Of a DNA stretch of 64,000 nt, positions 18,140 through 26,460 are shown in pieces. The DNA is from Bog-756 sp963703145. GTDB taxonomy: Bacteria; Actinomycetota; Acidimicrobiia; Acidimicrobiales; RAAP-2. Below the pieces are notes generated by a model. The model worked only from the letters and a program-made list of their open reading frames with translations, did no database searches and had not been told where the DNA came from. Within the stretch, counting starts at the first letter, position 1. The number at the start of each line of letters is the position of its first letter. Both the position numbers and the translations under genes were made by a program. The stretch spans positions 868,001 through 932,000 of the forward strand of contig OY969793.1 of NCBI GenBank assembly GCA_963703145.1, in the 5' to 3' direction.

Positions 18140-18871
18140 TTGAACAAGTCGCAACTCGTCAAGACGATCAGCGCGTCGACAGCATCGACACGCAAAGTCG
18201 TCGAAGATGTGGTTGACGAATTGTTCGGAACGATCGTCACCGAGGTTCGGTCTGGACGCAAGGTCACCGTGATTGGTTTCGGGGCATTCACCCCCACGGC
18301 GCGTGGTCCTCGTGTAGGTCGAAATCCGAGGACGGGTGCAGTGGTACCGATCCCGGCGTCGAATGGTGTCCGGTTCGCCACCGGTTCGGCGTTCAAACAG
18401 GCGTTGAACCCTAAGGAGGGAGTAGCAATGGCAGTAAAGAAGGCAGCAGCCAAAAAGGCGGTCCGCAAGGCTCCGGCCAAGAAGACAGCAGCCCGCAAGT
18501 CCACCGCGAAGAAGGCGGTGAAGAAGGCTCCTGCACGTAAGACTGCAGCCAAGAAGACCACCGCGAAAAAGGCGGTCCGCAAGGCTCCGGCTCGCAAGAC
18601 GGCAGCCCGCAAGACCACCGCCAAGAAGGCGGTCAAGAAGGCTCCGGCTCGCAAGACGGCAGCCCGCAAGACCACCGCGAAGAAGGCGGTCAAGAAGGCT
18701 CCGGCCCGCAAGGCCACCGCGAAGAAGGCGGTCCGCAAGGCTCCGGCTCGCAAGACGGCAGCCCGAAAGACCACCGCCAAGAGGGCGGTCAAGAAGGCTC
18801 CGGCCCGCAAGACCACCGCGAAGAAGGCGGTCCGCAAGGCTCCCGCCCGCAAGGCGACACGGCGCCGGTAG
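18140..18871 (+). CDS. HU-family nucleoid protein with histone H1-like Lys/Ala-rich tail
   Basis: Residues 1-95 form an HU fold: NKSQLVKTISASTASTRKVV, IGFGAFTPTARGPRVGRNP and a C-terminal helix ending FATGSAFKQALN. About 145 residues follow, made almost only of Lys, Ala, Arg, Thr and Pro in repeats such as KKAVRKAPARKTAARKTTA, like mycobacterial HupB and eukaryotic H1 tails. It should bind DNA through HU arms and compact it through the tail. The start is TTG with a near-perfect ribosome site. A second ribosome site and in-frame ATG lie at the domain junction. A strong terminator follows. Confidence 0.92.
   Translation: MNKSQLVKTISASTASTRKVVEDVVDELFGTIVTEVRSGRKVTVIGFGAFTPTARGPRVGRNPRTGAVVPIPASNGVRFATGSAFKQALNPKEGVAMAVKKAAAKKAVRKAPAKKTAARKSTAKKAVKKAPARKTAAKKTTAKKAVRKAPARKTAARKTTAKKAVKKAPARKTAARKTTAKKAVKKAPARKATAKKAVRKAPARKTAARKTTAKRAVKKAPARKTTAKKAVRKAPARKATRRR
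18413..18430 (+). promoter_or_regulatory. Internal ribosome binding site and in-frame ATG within the HU gene
   Basis: AAGGAGG at 18413-18419 is eight bases before ATG 18428, in frame with HU and exactly at the end of its globular domain. Initiation here would make a separate 147-residue H1-like tail protein beginning MAVKKAAAKKAV. Confidence 0.7.
18437..18868 (+). repeat. 57-bp and 42-bp tandem repeats encoding the H1-like tail
   Basis: Eight units follow one another: most encode 19 residues of the type KKAVxKAPARKTAARKTTA, and shorter 14-residue versions lack KTAAR or an equivalent block. Units are highly similar at DNA level, so tail length may vary between strains by recombination. Confidence 0.88.
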
Positions 18872-18907
18872 TCCGGCCGCGGCGACTCGTCGCCGCGTCG
18901 ATGTTGT

Positions 18908-18939
18908 GCACTGCAGGGGCCTTCGGGCCCCTGCAGTGC
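18908..18939. terminator. Bidirectional terminator between HU and PIG-L genes
   Basis: A perfect 14-bp stem (18908-18921 with 18926-18939) is closed by a TTCG tetraloop. It lies between the convergent HU gene and the deacetylase gene and can serve both. Confidence 0.85.
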
Positions 18940-18956
18940 TCTCTGGGCCCGGAGGC

Positions 18957-19794
18957 TCAGAGCCCGGTGAGCAGGTGGAAGGCCTCGCCGGCCGGACTGC
19001 CGACCAGGGATCCGTGCTCGGCCAGCCTGGCGGTCCACCTTGGAGGCGAACGCAGCCCGGGCCGCGGCGGCATCGTCTGGGTCGGCTCCGCCGGTGTCGG
19101 TTCCGATGCCCATGGTCGACTCGAACTGGCTGCGATGGCACAACAAGGCCGTGACCTTGGCCTCGAGGAATCCCGAGACGTCCTCCACGTGATTGGGCTG
19201 GTCGGCTTCCCACAGCAGGAGGGCGGACGGTCGGTGGGGGGCGAGGCCCAGTTCGGGAAAGAAGTGGGGGTCGCGGGCGGCGACCAGGGCATCGGTGGTG
19301 ATCCATCCGGCGGCCCGATGGTCGGGATGGAGCCGGTAGCGGCGCCAGGGATCGTGCCCCAACACAACCGACGGCTGTACGGTCCGGATGGCCCGGGCCA
19401 CCTCCCGTCGCTCGTCGGCGCCGTTCTCGAGCTCACCGTCGCTCCGGCCGAGGAGGATCAACCGGTGGGCAGGGAGCGGGTAATCCGGTGCCAGGCCGTC
19501 GACGGCCCTGGCTGAGGCCCGGCACTCCTCGGCCCGGTCGCGGACCAGGTCCGACAGGTCGGCACCGGGGTCCCAGCTCCCTTTGGATCCGTCGGTCAGG
19601 ACGAGATGGTGGATCCGGCACCCGGCTGCCGCCCACTTGGCCAGGGTGGCCCCGCAGCCGAACTCGATGTCGTCGGGGTGGGCCCCGATGGCGAGCGCAC
19701 TGGTCGGCACGGGATAGTCGCGCGTGGGTGGCCCACCGGCCGGCAGGTCACCCACCGGAAGCCCGCTCGGGGCCCGTGGCCCGGTTGTGGTCAT
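18957..19794 (-). CDS. PIG-L/LmbE family zinc deacetylase (frameshifted near 3' end)
   Basis: This is an N-acetylglucosaminyl deacetylase of the MshB/LmbE family. The zinc motifs are visible as AIGAHPDDIEFGCG and RLHPDHRAAG; the substrate might be a GlcNAc conjugate such as a mycothiol precursor, but this is not shown. The first frame holds residues up to about SKVD. An extra base at 19028-19033 then diverts it into an unbroken but meaningless read through the terminator and the HU gene. In the next frame RLAEHGSLVGSPAGEAFHLL ends at a stop at 18957, just before the terminator, as expected. Its ATG overlaps the cofC stop. Confidence 0.8.
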
Positions 19795-20417
19795 ACCGCC
19801 GAGGGGCGAGAGGTTGACACCGGCACGATGTCGCCTGGTTCGTCGATGTCGTAGGCCAGGTCGGGCCGGTCGAGCACCCGGGTGGGCAGACCGAGCCGTT
19901 GCGCCTCGGCCCGGTGACGGGCAAACGAGCCCGGCCCGTAGGAGAACTGGAAGCCGGCATCAGTGGGCAGGGCCATCACGTTGGTCCCATTGCCATGCCG
20001 GTCCGGCACCAGGGTGATGCCCGGCGCATCGCCCACCAGCGCCAGGTCAGTGGCCCGGGGCAGATCGGCGTGGGCCACGGTCACCTGGGACACGCCCGCC
20101 TCTTCGAGGTGGGCCACCCCGGCCTCCACCGCACCGTTCAGACCACGGCCCGGCTCCCAGACCACCAGTGCGCCACGGGCCCGTGCCCACTCGGCCACGT
20201 CGATGTCGTCGCACACCACGGCAACGGGTAGAGGATGAGCGGCGGACAGCACCCGGTCGGCCATGGCCCGGGCCAGCTGAGCTCGGTCCGGTCCGCTCAT
20301 GGCCGCATGCAGCCTGCGCTTGGCCTCACCGAAGGCTTTGACCGGCACCAGCACGGCGCGAGGCCCAAAGGCCAGTTGGTGGCCGGGCGGCGGTGACCGG
20401 TGGTCGGCGGCTGGCAC
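19791..20417 (-). CDS. cofC: 2-phospho-L-lactate/phosphoenolpyruvate guanylyltransferase (F420 biosynthesis)
   Basis: CofC/FbiD activates 2-phospho-lactate or PEP with GTP to start the side chain of coenzyme F420. The nucleotidyltransferase fold shows VLVPVKAFGEAKRRL at the start, VVCDD, AHADLPRATDL for the metal-binding Asp, and VPDRHGNGTNVMALP. The 208 residues are the usual size. It overlaps the PIG-L gene by 4 bp, so both are probably one transcript. This indicates an F420-using organism. Confidence 0.9.
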   Translation of the reverse strand: MPAADHRSPPPGHQLAFGPRAVLVPVKAFGEAKRRLHAAMSGPDRAQLARAMADRVLSAAHPLPVAVVCDDIDVAEWARARGALVVWEPGRGLNGAVEAGVAHLEEAGVSQVTVAHADLPRATDLALVGDAPGITLVPDRHGNGTNVMALPTDAGFQFSYGPGSFARHRAEAQRLGLPTRVLDRPDLAYDIDEPGDIVPVSTSRPSAV

Positions 20418-20484
20418 CGGATCAGTGTAGGTGGGAGGTTCGGGGCCGCACCCCGGTGCTGGCCGGGATGTCTAGGGTGGAGCC

Positions 20485-21801
20485 GTGCCGGACCCGGACT
20501 CGAGCCTCGCTCAACGACGGATCCAGGCACTGGTCAGGGTGCGTGCGTTGCTCCTCGACCTGGGCTGCACCGATCAGGAGATCGATCGGGCGGTCGAAGA
20601 CGACGTGGTCGACCTCTTGGTGGTGGACCGGCTGTTGGTGCCGAGCGGCAAGCGGTTGACCCAGACCGAGGTGGCCGAACAGACCGAGATCCCGGTGGAG
20701 GTGGCGCGCCGATTCTGGCGGGCCCTCGGGTTCCTCGACGTCGGTGACGAAGCCGTGTTCACCGAGATGGACATCGAGGCGGTGCGGCTGTTCCAGACCA
20801 TGGTGGCCATGGACCTTGTCGACCTCGACACTGCGGTCCAGATGGCCCGGGTCATCGGCTCCTCGATGGCGCGGATAGCCGAAGCGGAAGCCGCGCCGGG
20901 CACTACGCCCATCTTGATGCCGTCTGGTGACACCATCCTCGATGCCGACCAGTTCGCCCGCCAGGCGGGTACCTCGATCCCGGCCATGGCGCGGCTGTTG
21001 GAATACGTGTGGCGCCGGCACCTGCAAGCGGCCACCCGGCGCTCGATGATGCTCCGGTCACGCGGCACCGCGGTCGGCATCAGCCCGGTGACGGCGGTCG
21101 GATTCGCCGACATGGTCGGTTACACCATGCTCAGCCAGCACCTGGGTGACGAGGAGTTGGCCGCCGTGGTGTCCCGGTTCGAGGAGCTGGCCCACGACAC
21201 GGTGGTGGCCCTCGGGGGCCGGGTGGTCAAGATGATCGGCGACGAGGTGATGTTCGTGGTGCAAACAGCTGCCAATGCTGCGGAGATCGGGTTGAGCCTG
21301 GCCGAGGCCTACGCCGGCGACGAACTGCTCTCCGACGTGCGGGTGGGGCTGGCCCTCGGCCCGGTCCTGGTGCAGGACGGCGACTTCTACGGGGCCGTGG
21401 TCAACCTGGCCAGCCGGCTGGTGGGCGTGGCCAACCCCGGCACCGTGCTGGTCTCCGAGGAGTTCCGGACCGCACTGGCCGACGAGGGCGCCACCGGATT
21501 CGAGACGCGGGCCCTGCGGGCCCGGACACTGAAGGACATCGGCCGGATCCAGGCCTGGAAACTCAAGCGGGCCGGGAGTGAATCGGGCCTCGATCAGCGG
21601 CGCACCATGCGCTGGGACCGCCTGAACGACGTGCTGCGAGAGCTCGACGAGTTGCGGGACCGGGGCGGCGCCGTGGTGGGCGGCGCGCTCCCCACCGGAC
21701 AGGTGCCGGCTGTCGGACCCGACGGTGCCCCGTCAGCCCTGGTCGAGTCGGGCGGTGGCCATACCGTTGGCCCGGAGCTCGAAGCCCCCTTCGAACGCTG
21801 A
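20485..21801 (+). CDS. Class III adenylate cyclase with N-terminal regulatory domain
   Basis: This cyclase makes cAMP from ATP. The N-terminal 190 residues, mostly helical, resemble the autoregulatory domain of mycobacterial Rv1264/Rv2212-type cyclases. The catalytic domain has both metal Asp residues (FADMVGYT, GDEVMF), the substrate Lys in GGRVVKMIGDE, and the transition-state Asn and Arg in VVNLASRL. No membrane segment is visible, so it is cytosolic. A disordered tail of about 55 residues follows, and its last 69 bp overlap the convergent mannosidase gene. Confidence 0.9.
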   Translation: MPDPDSSLAQRRIQALVRVRALLLDLGCTDQEIDRAVEDDVVDLLVVDRLLVPSGKRLTQTEVAEQTEIPVEVARRFWRALGFLDVGDEAVFTEMDIEAVRLFQTMVAMDLVDLDTAVQMARVIGSSMARIAEAEAAPGTTPILMPSGDTILDADQFARQAGTSIPAMARLLEYVWRRHLQAATRRSMMLRSRGTAVGISPVTAVGFADMVGYTMLSQHLGDEELAAVVSRFEELAHDTVVALGGRVVKMIGDEVMFVVQTAANAAEIGLSLAEAYAGDELLSDVRVGLALGPVLVQDGDFYGAVVNLASRLVGVANPGTVLVSEEFRTALADEGATGFETRALRARTLKDIGRIQAWKLKRAGSESGLDQRRTMRWDRLNDVLRELDELRDRGGAVVGGALPTGQVPAVGPDGAPSALVESGGGHTVGPELEAPFER

Positions 21802-24444
21802 CAGCGGTCGGCCTCGGAGGTCGACCAGCCAACCCGATCGGCCTGGAAACTCGATCCGGGTCGCCAGGTTGCCGGGATTGAACACCCGCACCTCGAGCTG
21901 GCCGGCGTCGCGGCGGACCGAGGAGACCTGGCCGCCGCGCACCGTGAGGGTGGAGCCCCGGTCGGGGCGATCACCGCCGCCGAAGGACGCCGTAGTGGCC
22001 AATGGCTCCAGTACGTCCTCGGCCAGGGCATAGGGATCGACGTCGCCCAGGGCCAGGGCGTAGTGCACCGAGATAGGGCCGAGCAGCTGGGGGCCTTCGA
22101 TCGGAGTGGTGGGCCCGGCCGGCAGGGGCCGTGTGCTCATGCCCAACCGGGACAGCATGCCGGTGGCCCGCAGGAGTGTGAGGGCCAGGGTCCGAGCCGT
22201 CGCCCCCACGCCGGCCATGTCGTCGATGTCGATCAGCTCGTACTCGAGCAGACCCTCGTGGACCACGGTGAGCCCGCCCGCCGACACGAACCGCCGAGAC
22301 GGGAACGTCGGGGTGCCGAACTCGTCGGGACGCCCTTCGGCGACCAGTCCCCGTTCGACGATGGTGAAGGCGCATTCGGCCTGCGACACTGCTGCGGGCT
22401 CGGGAAGGGGCAGATGGACCCGCAGGCGGTGGTCCCTCGACGGATTCACGAACTCGGTGTGCACCCGGACGGCCGACTCGTCGGCCCGCAGCTCGAGGGT
22501 GGTCGTGACCTCCACGTCACGGCGGCCCACCCGCGCGTTGGTGTTGTCGTCCACGCGTTCGGGCCATGCATAGGTGGTGGTGACCGAGGCGGTAGCCCGC
22601 ACCGGCCCCTGGTCGCCCACCGAGACCACCACCGCCGTGGGGGTGTCGACCACCGAGTCGATGGACGGGGGCGAGTAGTTGTAGGTGTCGCCGAAGTCTC
22701 CACTGTCGACCAGGCGCCCGAAGCCGGTCACGCCGTCGACCGAGAACGTGCCGTCCACCGGGTCGATGGCCACGGTGATGCGACCGTTGGTCAGGACCAC
22801 GCCTCCCGGCTCGTTGGTGACCTGCACCGGATGGGCCAGCTGGGCGGGGATGAAGTGGGCCCAGCCGAACCCGGGCACATCCTGGCGGGCGAGGATCCTC
22901 CGCACCGGGGGCTGGTCCAGGGTGAGCCGGACCATGGTGTCGGGACGGGCTGTCAGCCGGGTGAAGAGCTCCCGCTTGATCTCCTCGATGGGGACACCGT
23001 CTCGTTCCTCGGCCCCGATCACCACGGTGACCTCGAGCCCGTCCTCGTCCTCGGCCAGCGAGACGTCGGTGATGAAGCTGTCGGCGTCGATGCGCGCCCC
23101 TTGGATGAGCCCGAGCATGTTGCGGACCGTCGTCCCGTCGAGGGTGATCGAGCCGGGGATGCCCATGCGCTCGGAGAGGACCTGGATGTCAGGTCCGGGC
23201 TCGCCCACGGCGCGCACCACCACCTCGACCTGGCCGCTCCGGTCACGCGCGGACGCATTGAGCGCCAGAGGACCGGCGGTGGCCATGGACCGGGCCACGG
23301 CGGCCAGGACCTCGTCCACGAGGCCGTCCCCGATGTGGCGGGCCTCGGCGTAGCGGTGCAGCACAGCATCGACGACGTCGTCGACCGAGCAGGCGCAGAT
23401 GGAGTCATGGGCGGCGTTGCGCAGCATCAGGGTCCAGGCCAGGTCGAGGAACGGTGTCGGCCAGGCGTCCGGGCCGAGGAACAGGGCCGACAAGGGCTCG
23501 GCCTGGCGTTCGAGGGAGCGCTCGGCCCTCGCCGCCGCCTGCTTCACGTCGACGCGGTTGGAGGCCACCCCCATCAAGAGGTTGGACCGGGCTCCGGATC
23601 GCAGTTCGCCCTCCCACTCGGGGAGGTCCCGGGCCGGGGCCGCACCGAGGTACTCGGGAAGGGAGGTGACGACGAGTTCGAACTCGCTCTGGATCTGGTT
23701 GGCCTCGGCCACCACCCGGCCGAGCCACGGTTGGGCCCGCTGGTGGTCGGTGCCGTTCATCAGGAGCAGGGTGTCGTCGGGTCCGAGGAAGTCACCGAAC
23801 TCCTCGGTCATGGACCGGAGCCGGCGCACCAGCGCCTTGGCGTCGTCGGGCAGGGCTGCCCCGTTCCCGTAGCCCGCTACCAGGTACTCGGCCCGCACCG
23901 AGGAGCCGTCCGGTGCCCGCCACACAAAGGCCGTCCGGTCCACGGCCGAGGGGACACCCCGCCACACCACGGCGTGGTCGAAGCCGGCCTGGGCCAGGAT
24001 CTGGGGCATCTGGGCGACGTGGCCGAACATGTCCGGGAGGTAGCCGACCTCCATGACGCCGCCGAATGCTGTACCTCGCCGTATTCCGGCCTGGAGGTTG
24101 CGCACCAGTGTTTCACCGGACACCAGGAACTCGTCCATCAGGATGTACCAGGGGCCGACGGTGAGCCGCCCCGAGGCGGCCAGAGCGCGGAGCCGTTCCT
24201 CGTGCTCCGGACGGATCGCCAGGTAGTCGTCGATCACGGCCAGCTGTCCGTCCAGCAGGAAGTGCGAGTACGAGCTGTCCCGCTCCAGCTGGTCGAGCAG
24301 CCCGTCGACCATGCGCACCAGCTTGAGGCGGAAGGTCTGGAACGGCTCGTACCACTCGCGGTCCCAGTGGGTGTGGGGGACCACCGCGATGCGCCGGGGT
24401 CCGATAGGACGGGTCGAACCTTCCTCTGCAGTGTCCGCACTCAT
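21733..24444 (-). CDS. Alpha-mannosidase, glycoside hydrolase family 38
   Basis: This 903-residue GH38 enzyme should cleave alpha-mannosides, perhaps from mannosylated glycans or lipids. HTHWDREWY near the start supplies the zinc His and Asp; the nucleophile Asp is in GYLPDMFGHVAQMPQI, and GTDHQRAQPWL and the AAHDSICACSVDDVV zinc region follow. The C-terminal beta-domains end FELRANGMATARLD. ATG 24444 is preferred over longer readings because it overlaps the stop codon of the small upstream gene. There is no signal peptide, so it is cytosolic. Confidence 0.9.
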   Translation of the reverse strand: MSADTAEEGSTRPIGPRRIAVVPHTHWDREWYEPFQTFRLKLVRMVDGLLDQLERDSSYSHFLLDGQLAVIDDYLAIRPEHEERLRALAASGRLTVGPWYILMDEFLVSGETLVRNLQAGIRRGTAFGGVMEVGYLPDMFGHVAQMPQILAQAGFDHAVVWRGVPSAVDRTAFVWRAPDGSSVRAEYLVAGYGNGAALPDDAKALVRRLRSMTEEFGDFLGPDDTLLLMNGTDHQRAQPWLGRVVAEANQIQSEFELVVTSLPEYLGAAPARDLPEWEGELRSGARSNLLMGVASNRVDVKQAAARAERSLERQAEPLSALFLGPDAWPTPFLDLAWTLMLRNAAHDSICACSVDDVVDAVLHRYAEARHIGDGLVDEVLAAVARSMATAGPLALNASARDRSGQVEVVVRAVGEPGPDIQVLSERMGIPGSITLDGTTVRNMLGLIQGARIDADSFITDVSLAEDEDGLEVTVVIGAEERDGVPIEEIKRELFTRLTARPDTMVRLTLDQPPVRRILARQDVPGFGWAHFIPAQLAHPVQVTNEPGGVVLTNGRITVAIDPVDGTFSVDGVTGFGRLVDSGDFGDTYNYSPPSIDSVVDTPTAVVVSVGDQGPVRATASVTTTYAWPERVDDNTNARVGRRDVEVTTTLELRADESAVRVHTEFVNPSRDHRLRVHLPLPEPAAVSQAECAFTIVERGLVAEGRPDEFGTPTFPSRRFVSAGGLTVVHEGLLEYELIDIDDMAGVGATARTLALTLLRATGMLSRLGMSTRPLPAGPTTPIEGPQLLGPISVHYALALGDVDPYALAEDVLEPLATTASFGGGDRPDRGSTLTVRGGQVSSVRRDAGQLEVRVFNPGNLATRIEFPGRSGWLVDLRGRPLSAFEGGFELRANGMATARLDQG

Positions 24445-24695
24445 GGGGCCAGTGGCCCGAATTCCGCCTCGTAGGCCTGCAGCTCCCCCACGATCCGTTG
24501 GGCATCGAGTCTGGTCTGGTCGGTACCCTGGCCCTGCAGATCGGCGTAGGCCGCCACGCCCAAGTCCTTCAACAAGAGATCGGCCCTGTGCTTGGCCTGG
24601 GCGGCATCCAGCTTGGCCTGGCCCGCCTTGCCGGCTTCGGTGGCCTTGGCCAGCCCGACCTCGGCCGACGCCTTCACCTTGTCCATCAGTCCCAT
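24441..24695 (-). CDS. Small helical protein, function unknown
   Basis: This 84-residue protein begins MGLMDKVKASAEVGLAKATE and consists of Ala/Lys/Gln-rich amphipathic helix followed by a short Pro-containing tail (EAEFGPLAP). Ribosome site GAGGGAG lies a few bases before ATG 24695. Its stop overlaps the mannosidase start (ATGA), so it is the first gene of that operon. It may form a coiled coil. I do not recognise a named family, and a link to the mannosidase rests on position only. Confidence 0.7.
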   Translation of the reverse strand: MGLMDKVKASAEVGLAKATEAGKAGQAKLDAAQAKHRADLLLKDLGVAAYADLQGQGTDQTRLDAQRIVGELQAYEAEFGPLAP

Positions 24696-24880
24696 GGGTG
24701 ACTCCCTCATGTCGCGGTCCGGGGCCGACGGCCCGTGCTGCGTGCCAGATGCTGCGTGCCAGATTAGGCCCCGCGTGCCACACTCCAGCAATGCTCCGAG
24801 CGGCCCGTTCCCCCGACGGGTCCCGGTGATTCCGCTAAGACGTAGGGACGACCCGGTCATCGCCGACCACCGATCCCGAT

Positions 24881-24887
24881 AAGGAGG
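24881..24887 (+). promoter_or_regulatory. Ribosome binding site before a CTG start
   Basis: AAGGAGG lies four bases before CTG 24892, with an in-frame stop TAA at 24880. No ATG, GTG or TTG exists in this frame before ATG 25078, which would cut into the enzyme domain. Confidence 0.65.
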
Positions 24888-24891
24888 ACCC

Positions 24892-26427
24892 CTGAGGCCG
24901 TGGCGTGATCATCTACCCGAGGGAGCCACCCTCGACCCCGGAGCACTGACCTCGGGTGGGACGCTGCTCGACCGGTGGTCCGCGGCCTGGCAGGCCACGC
25001 CCGATGCGCCGCTGTGGTTCGACGGTCGCACCACGCCACCTGGTCCGGGTCCCGAGCCGTCCGGCGGCTGGTGGACCATGGGGACGTTCGACGCGGCCAC
25101 CCGTCGCGTGGCCGCACGGCTGCAGGGAGCGGGTCTCGGCCCGGGCGACCGGGTGGTGTGGTCGACCTCGTCGACCGTGACCGCCCTGGTGGCGCACGTG
25201 GCTGCGCTGCGCGCCGGATTGGTCGTCGTCCCCATGAACACGGCCTACTCCGAGCGGGAGGTGGCCCACATCGTCGGCGATGTACGGCCGGCTGCGGCCA
25301 TCCTGGAACGACGTGACCGGGCGGACTGGGTGCGGCGGGCCTCGGCCGGGCCGGTCGTGGTGGTCGGGCCGGACGTGGACCTCCCCGAGGCCCCCGGGGG
25401 ACCCCTCGATGTGGTCGGGCCAGCAGATCCCGCCCTCATCGGGTTCACCTCGGGGACCACCGGCTCGCCCAAGGGCGCGGTCTTGTCGCACCGGAACCTG
25501 TTGGCCGGCACCGAGGCCGTGCGGATCGCCTGGCGCTGGGGTCCGAACGACCGGCTGGTCCACTGCCTGCCGGTCTTCCACGCTCACGGGCTCTGTGTCG
25601 GCGTGTACGGCACCCTGCTGGCCGGAGGGTCGGCCGTGCTCCTCGACGGCTTCGACCCCGTGGCGCTGGACGAGGGGATCACACGCCACCACGCTTCGCT
25701 GTTCTTCGGCGTGCCCACCATGTACCACCGGCTGGTGGCATCGGGGCGGGCAGCGGTGCTGGGCCGGCTGCGGCTCTGCGTGTCGGGCTCGGCCCCGTTG
25801 TCGGCCGAACTCCACGCCCTGGTCCAGTCGGTGGCGGGCACGACCGTCCTCGAGCGGTACGGCATGACCGAGACGCTGATGAACGTGTCCAACCCCTACG
25901 AGGGTGAGCGCCGGGCCGGGACCGTCGGCTTCCCGCTTCCCGGCGTGGACGTGATGGTGGCTGCCGACGGGGAGGTACTGGTGCGCGGACCGAATGTGTT
26001 CGCCGGCTACTGGGAGCGCCCCGAGGCCAACGCCGAGGCCTTCTCGGCCGCAGGCGACGGCGGGGCGGACTGGTTCCACACGGGGGACCTCGGGACCGAC
26101 GAGGACGGCTACCTAGTCATCAGGGGCCGCACCAAGGAGCTGATCATCTCCGGCGGGTTCAACGTCTACCCGGCCGAGGTGGAAGCGGTGCTGGTGACTC
26201 ACCCCCGCATCGTGGAGGCGGCGGTCGTGGGCTCACCCTCTGTGGAGTGGGGTGAGGTGGTGACGGCCTGGATCGTGACCGACGGTGAGCCGCCGACCGT
26301 GGACGAACTCCTCGAGTTCACCGCGGGTTCGCTGGCGGCCTACAAACGTCCCCGGGTGGTCCGGGTGATCGACGCGTTGCCGCGCAACGCCCTGGGGAAG
26401 GTCGTACGTGGTCAGCTCGGCCGCTGA
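24892..26427 (+). CDS. AMP-forming acyl-CoA synthetase, malonyl-CoA synthetase (MatB)-like
   Basis: This adenylate-forming ligase makes an acyl-CoA from acid, ATP and CoA. Motifs are FTSGTTGSPKGAVLSHRNL, RYGMTETLMNVSNPYEGER, WFHTGDLGTDEDGYL, GRTKELIISGGFNVYP and the catalytic Lys in RNALGKVVR. The TETLMNVSNPYEGERRAGTVG stretch matches MatB/ACSF3, so malonate or a related diacid is the likely substrate. The family N-terminus (TLLDRWSAAW, WTMGTFDAATRRVAARL) is coded upstream of the first ATG, so the start is most likely CTG 24892, giving 511 residues. A later start at ATG 25078 would truncate the domain. Confidence 0.83.
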   Translation: MRPWRDHLPEGATLDPGALTSGGTLLDRWSAAWQATPDAPLWFDGRTTPPGPGPEPSGGWWTMGTFDAATRRVAARLQGAGLGPGDRVVWSTSSTVTALVAHVAALRAGLVVVPMNTAYSEREVAHIVGDVRPAAAILERRDRADWVRRASAGPVVVVGPDVDLPEAPGGPLDVVGPADPALIGFTSGTTGSPKGAVLSHRNLLAGTEAVRIAWRWGPNDRLVHCLPVFHAHGLCVGVYGTLLAGGSAVLLDGFDPVALDEGITRHHASLFFGVPTMYHRLVASGRAAVLGRLRLCVSGSAPLSAELHALVQSVAGTTVLERYGMTETLMNVSNPYEGERRAGTVGFPLPGVDVMVAADGEVLVRGPNVFAGYWERPEANAEAFSAAGDGGADWFHTGDLGTDEDGYLVIRGRTKELIISGGFNVYPAEVEAVLVTHPRIVEAAVVGSPSVEWGEVVTAWIVTDGEPPTVDELLEFTAGSLAAYKRPRVVRVIDALPRNALGKVVRGQLGR

Positions 26428-26460
26428 CGAGGCGATAGGTTCCACGGTGGTGTCACGGGC

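Noticed and set aside
18437..18868. Repeats as a possible CRISPR array
   Set aside because: Units are contiguous, in frame and coding (19 or 14 residues), with no unique spacers.
18013..18900. Long antisense continuation of the PIG-L frame through the HU gene
   Set aside because: It is Leu/Ala/Phe-rich low-complexity sequence opposite the Lys-rich repeats, crosses a strong terminator, and follows a frameshift.
22063..24474. 803-residue reading on the + strand opposite the mannosidase
   Set aside because: It has no family resemblance and is His/Gly/Arg-rich, typical of high-GC antisense frames; the - strand has clear GH38 motifs.
24720..24860. Longer N-terminus for the small protein at 24441-24695
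   Set aside because: The extra residues look random, and the good ribosome site is directly before ATG 24695.
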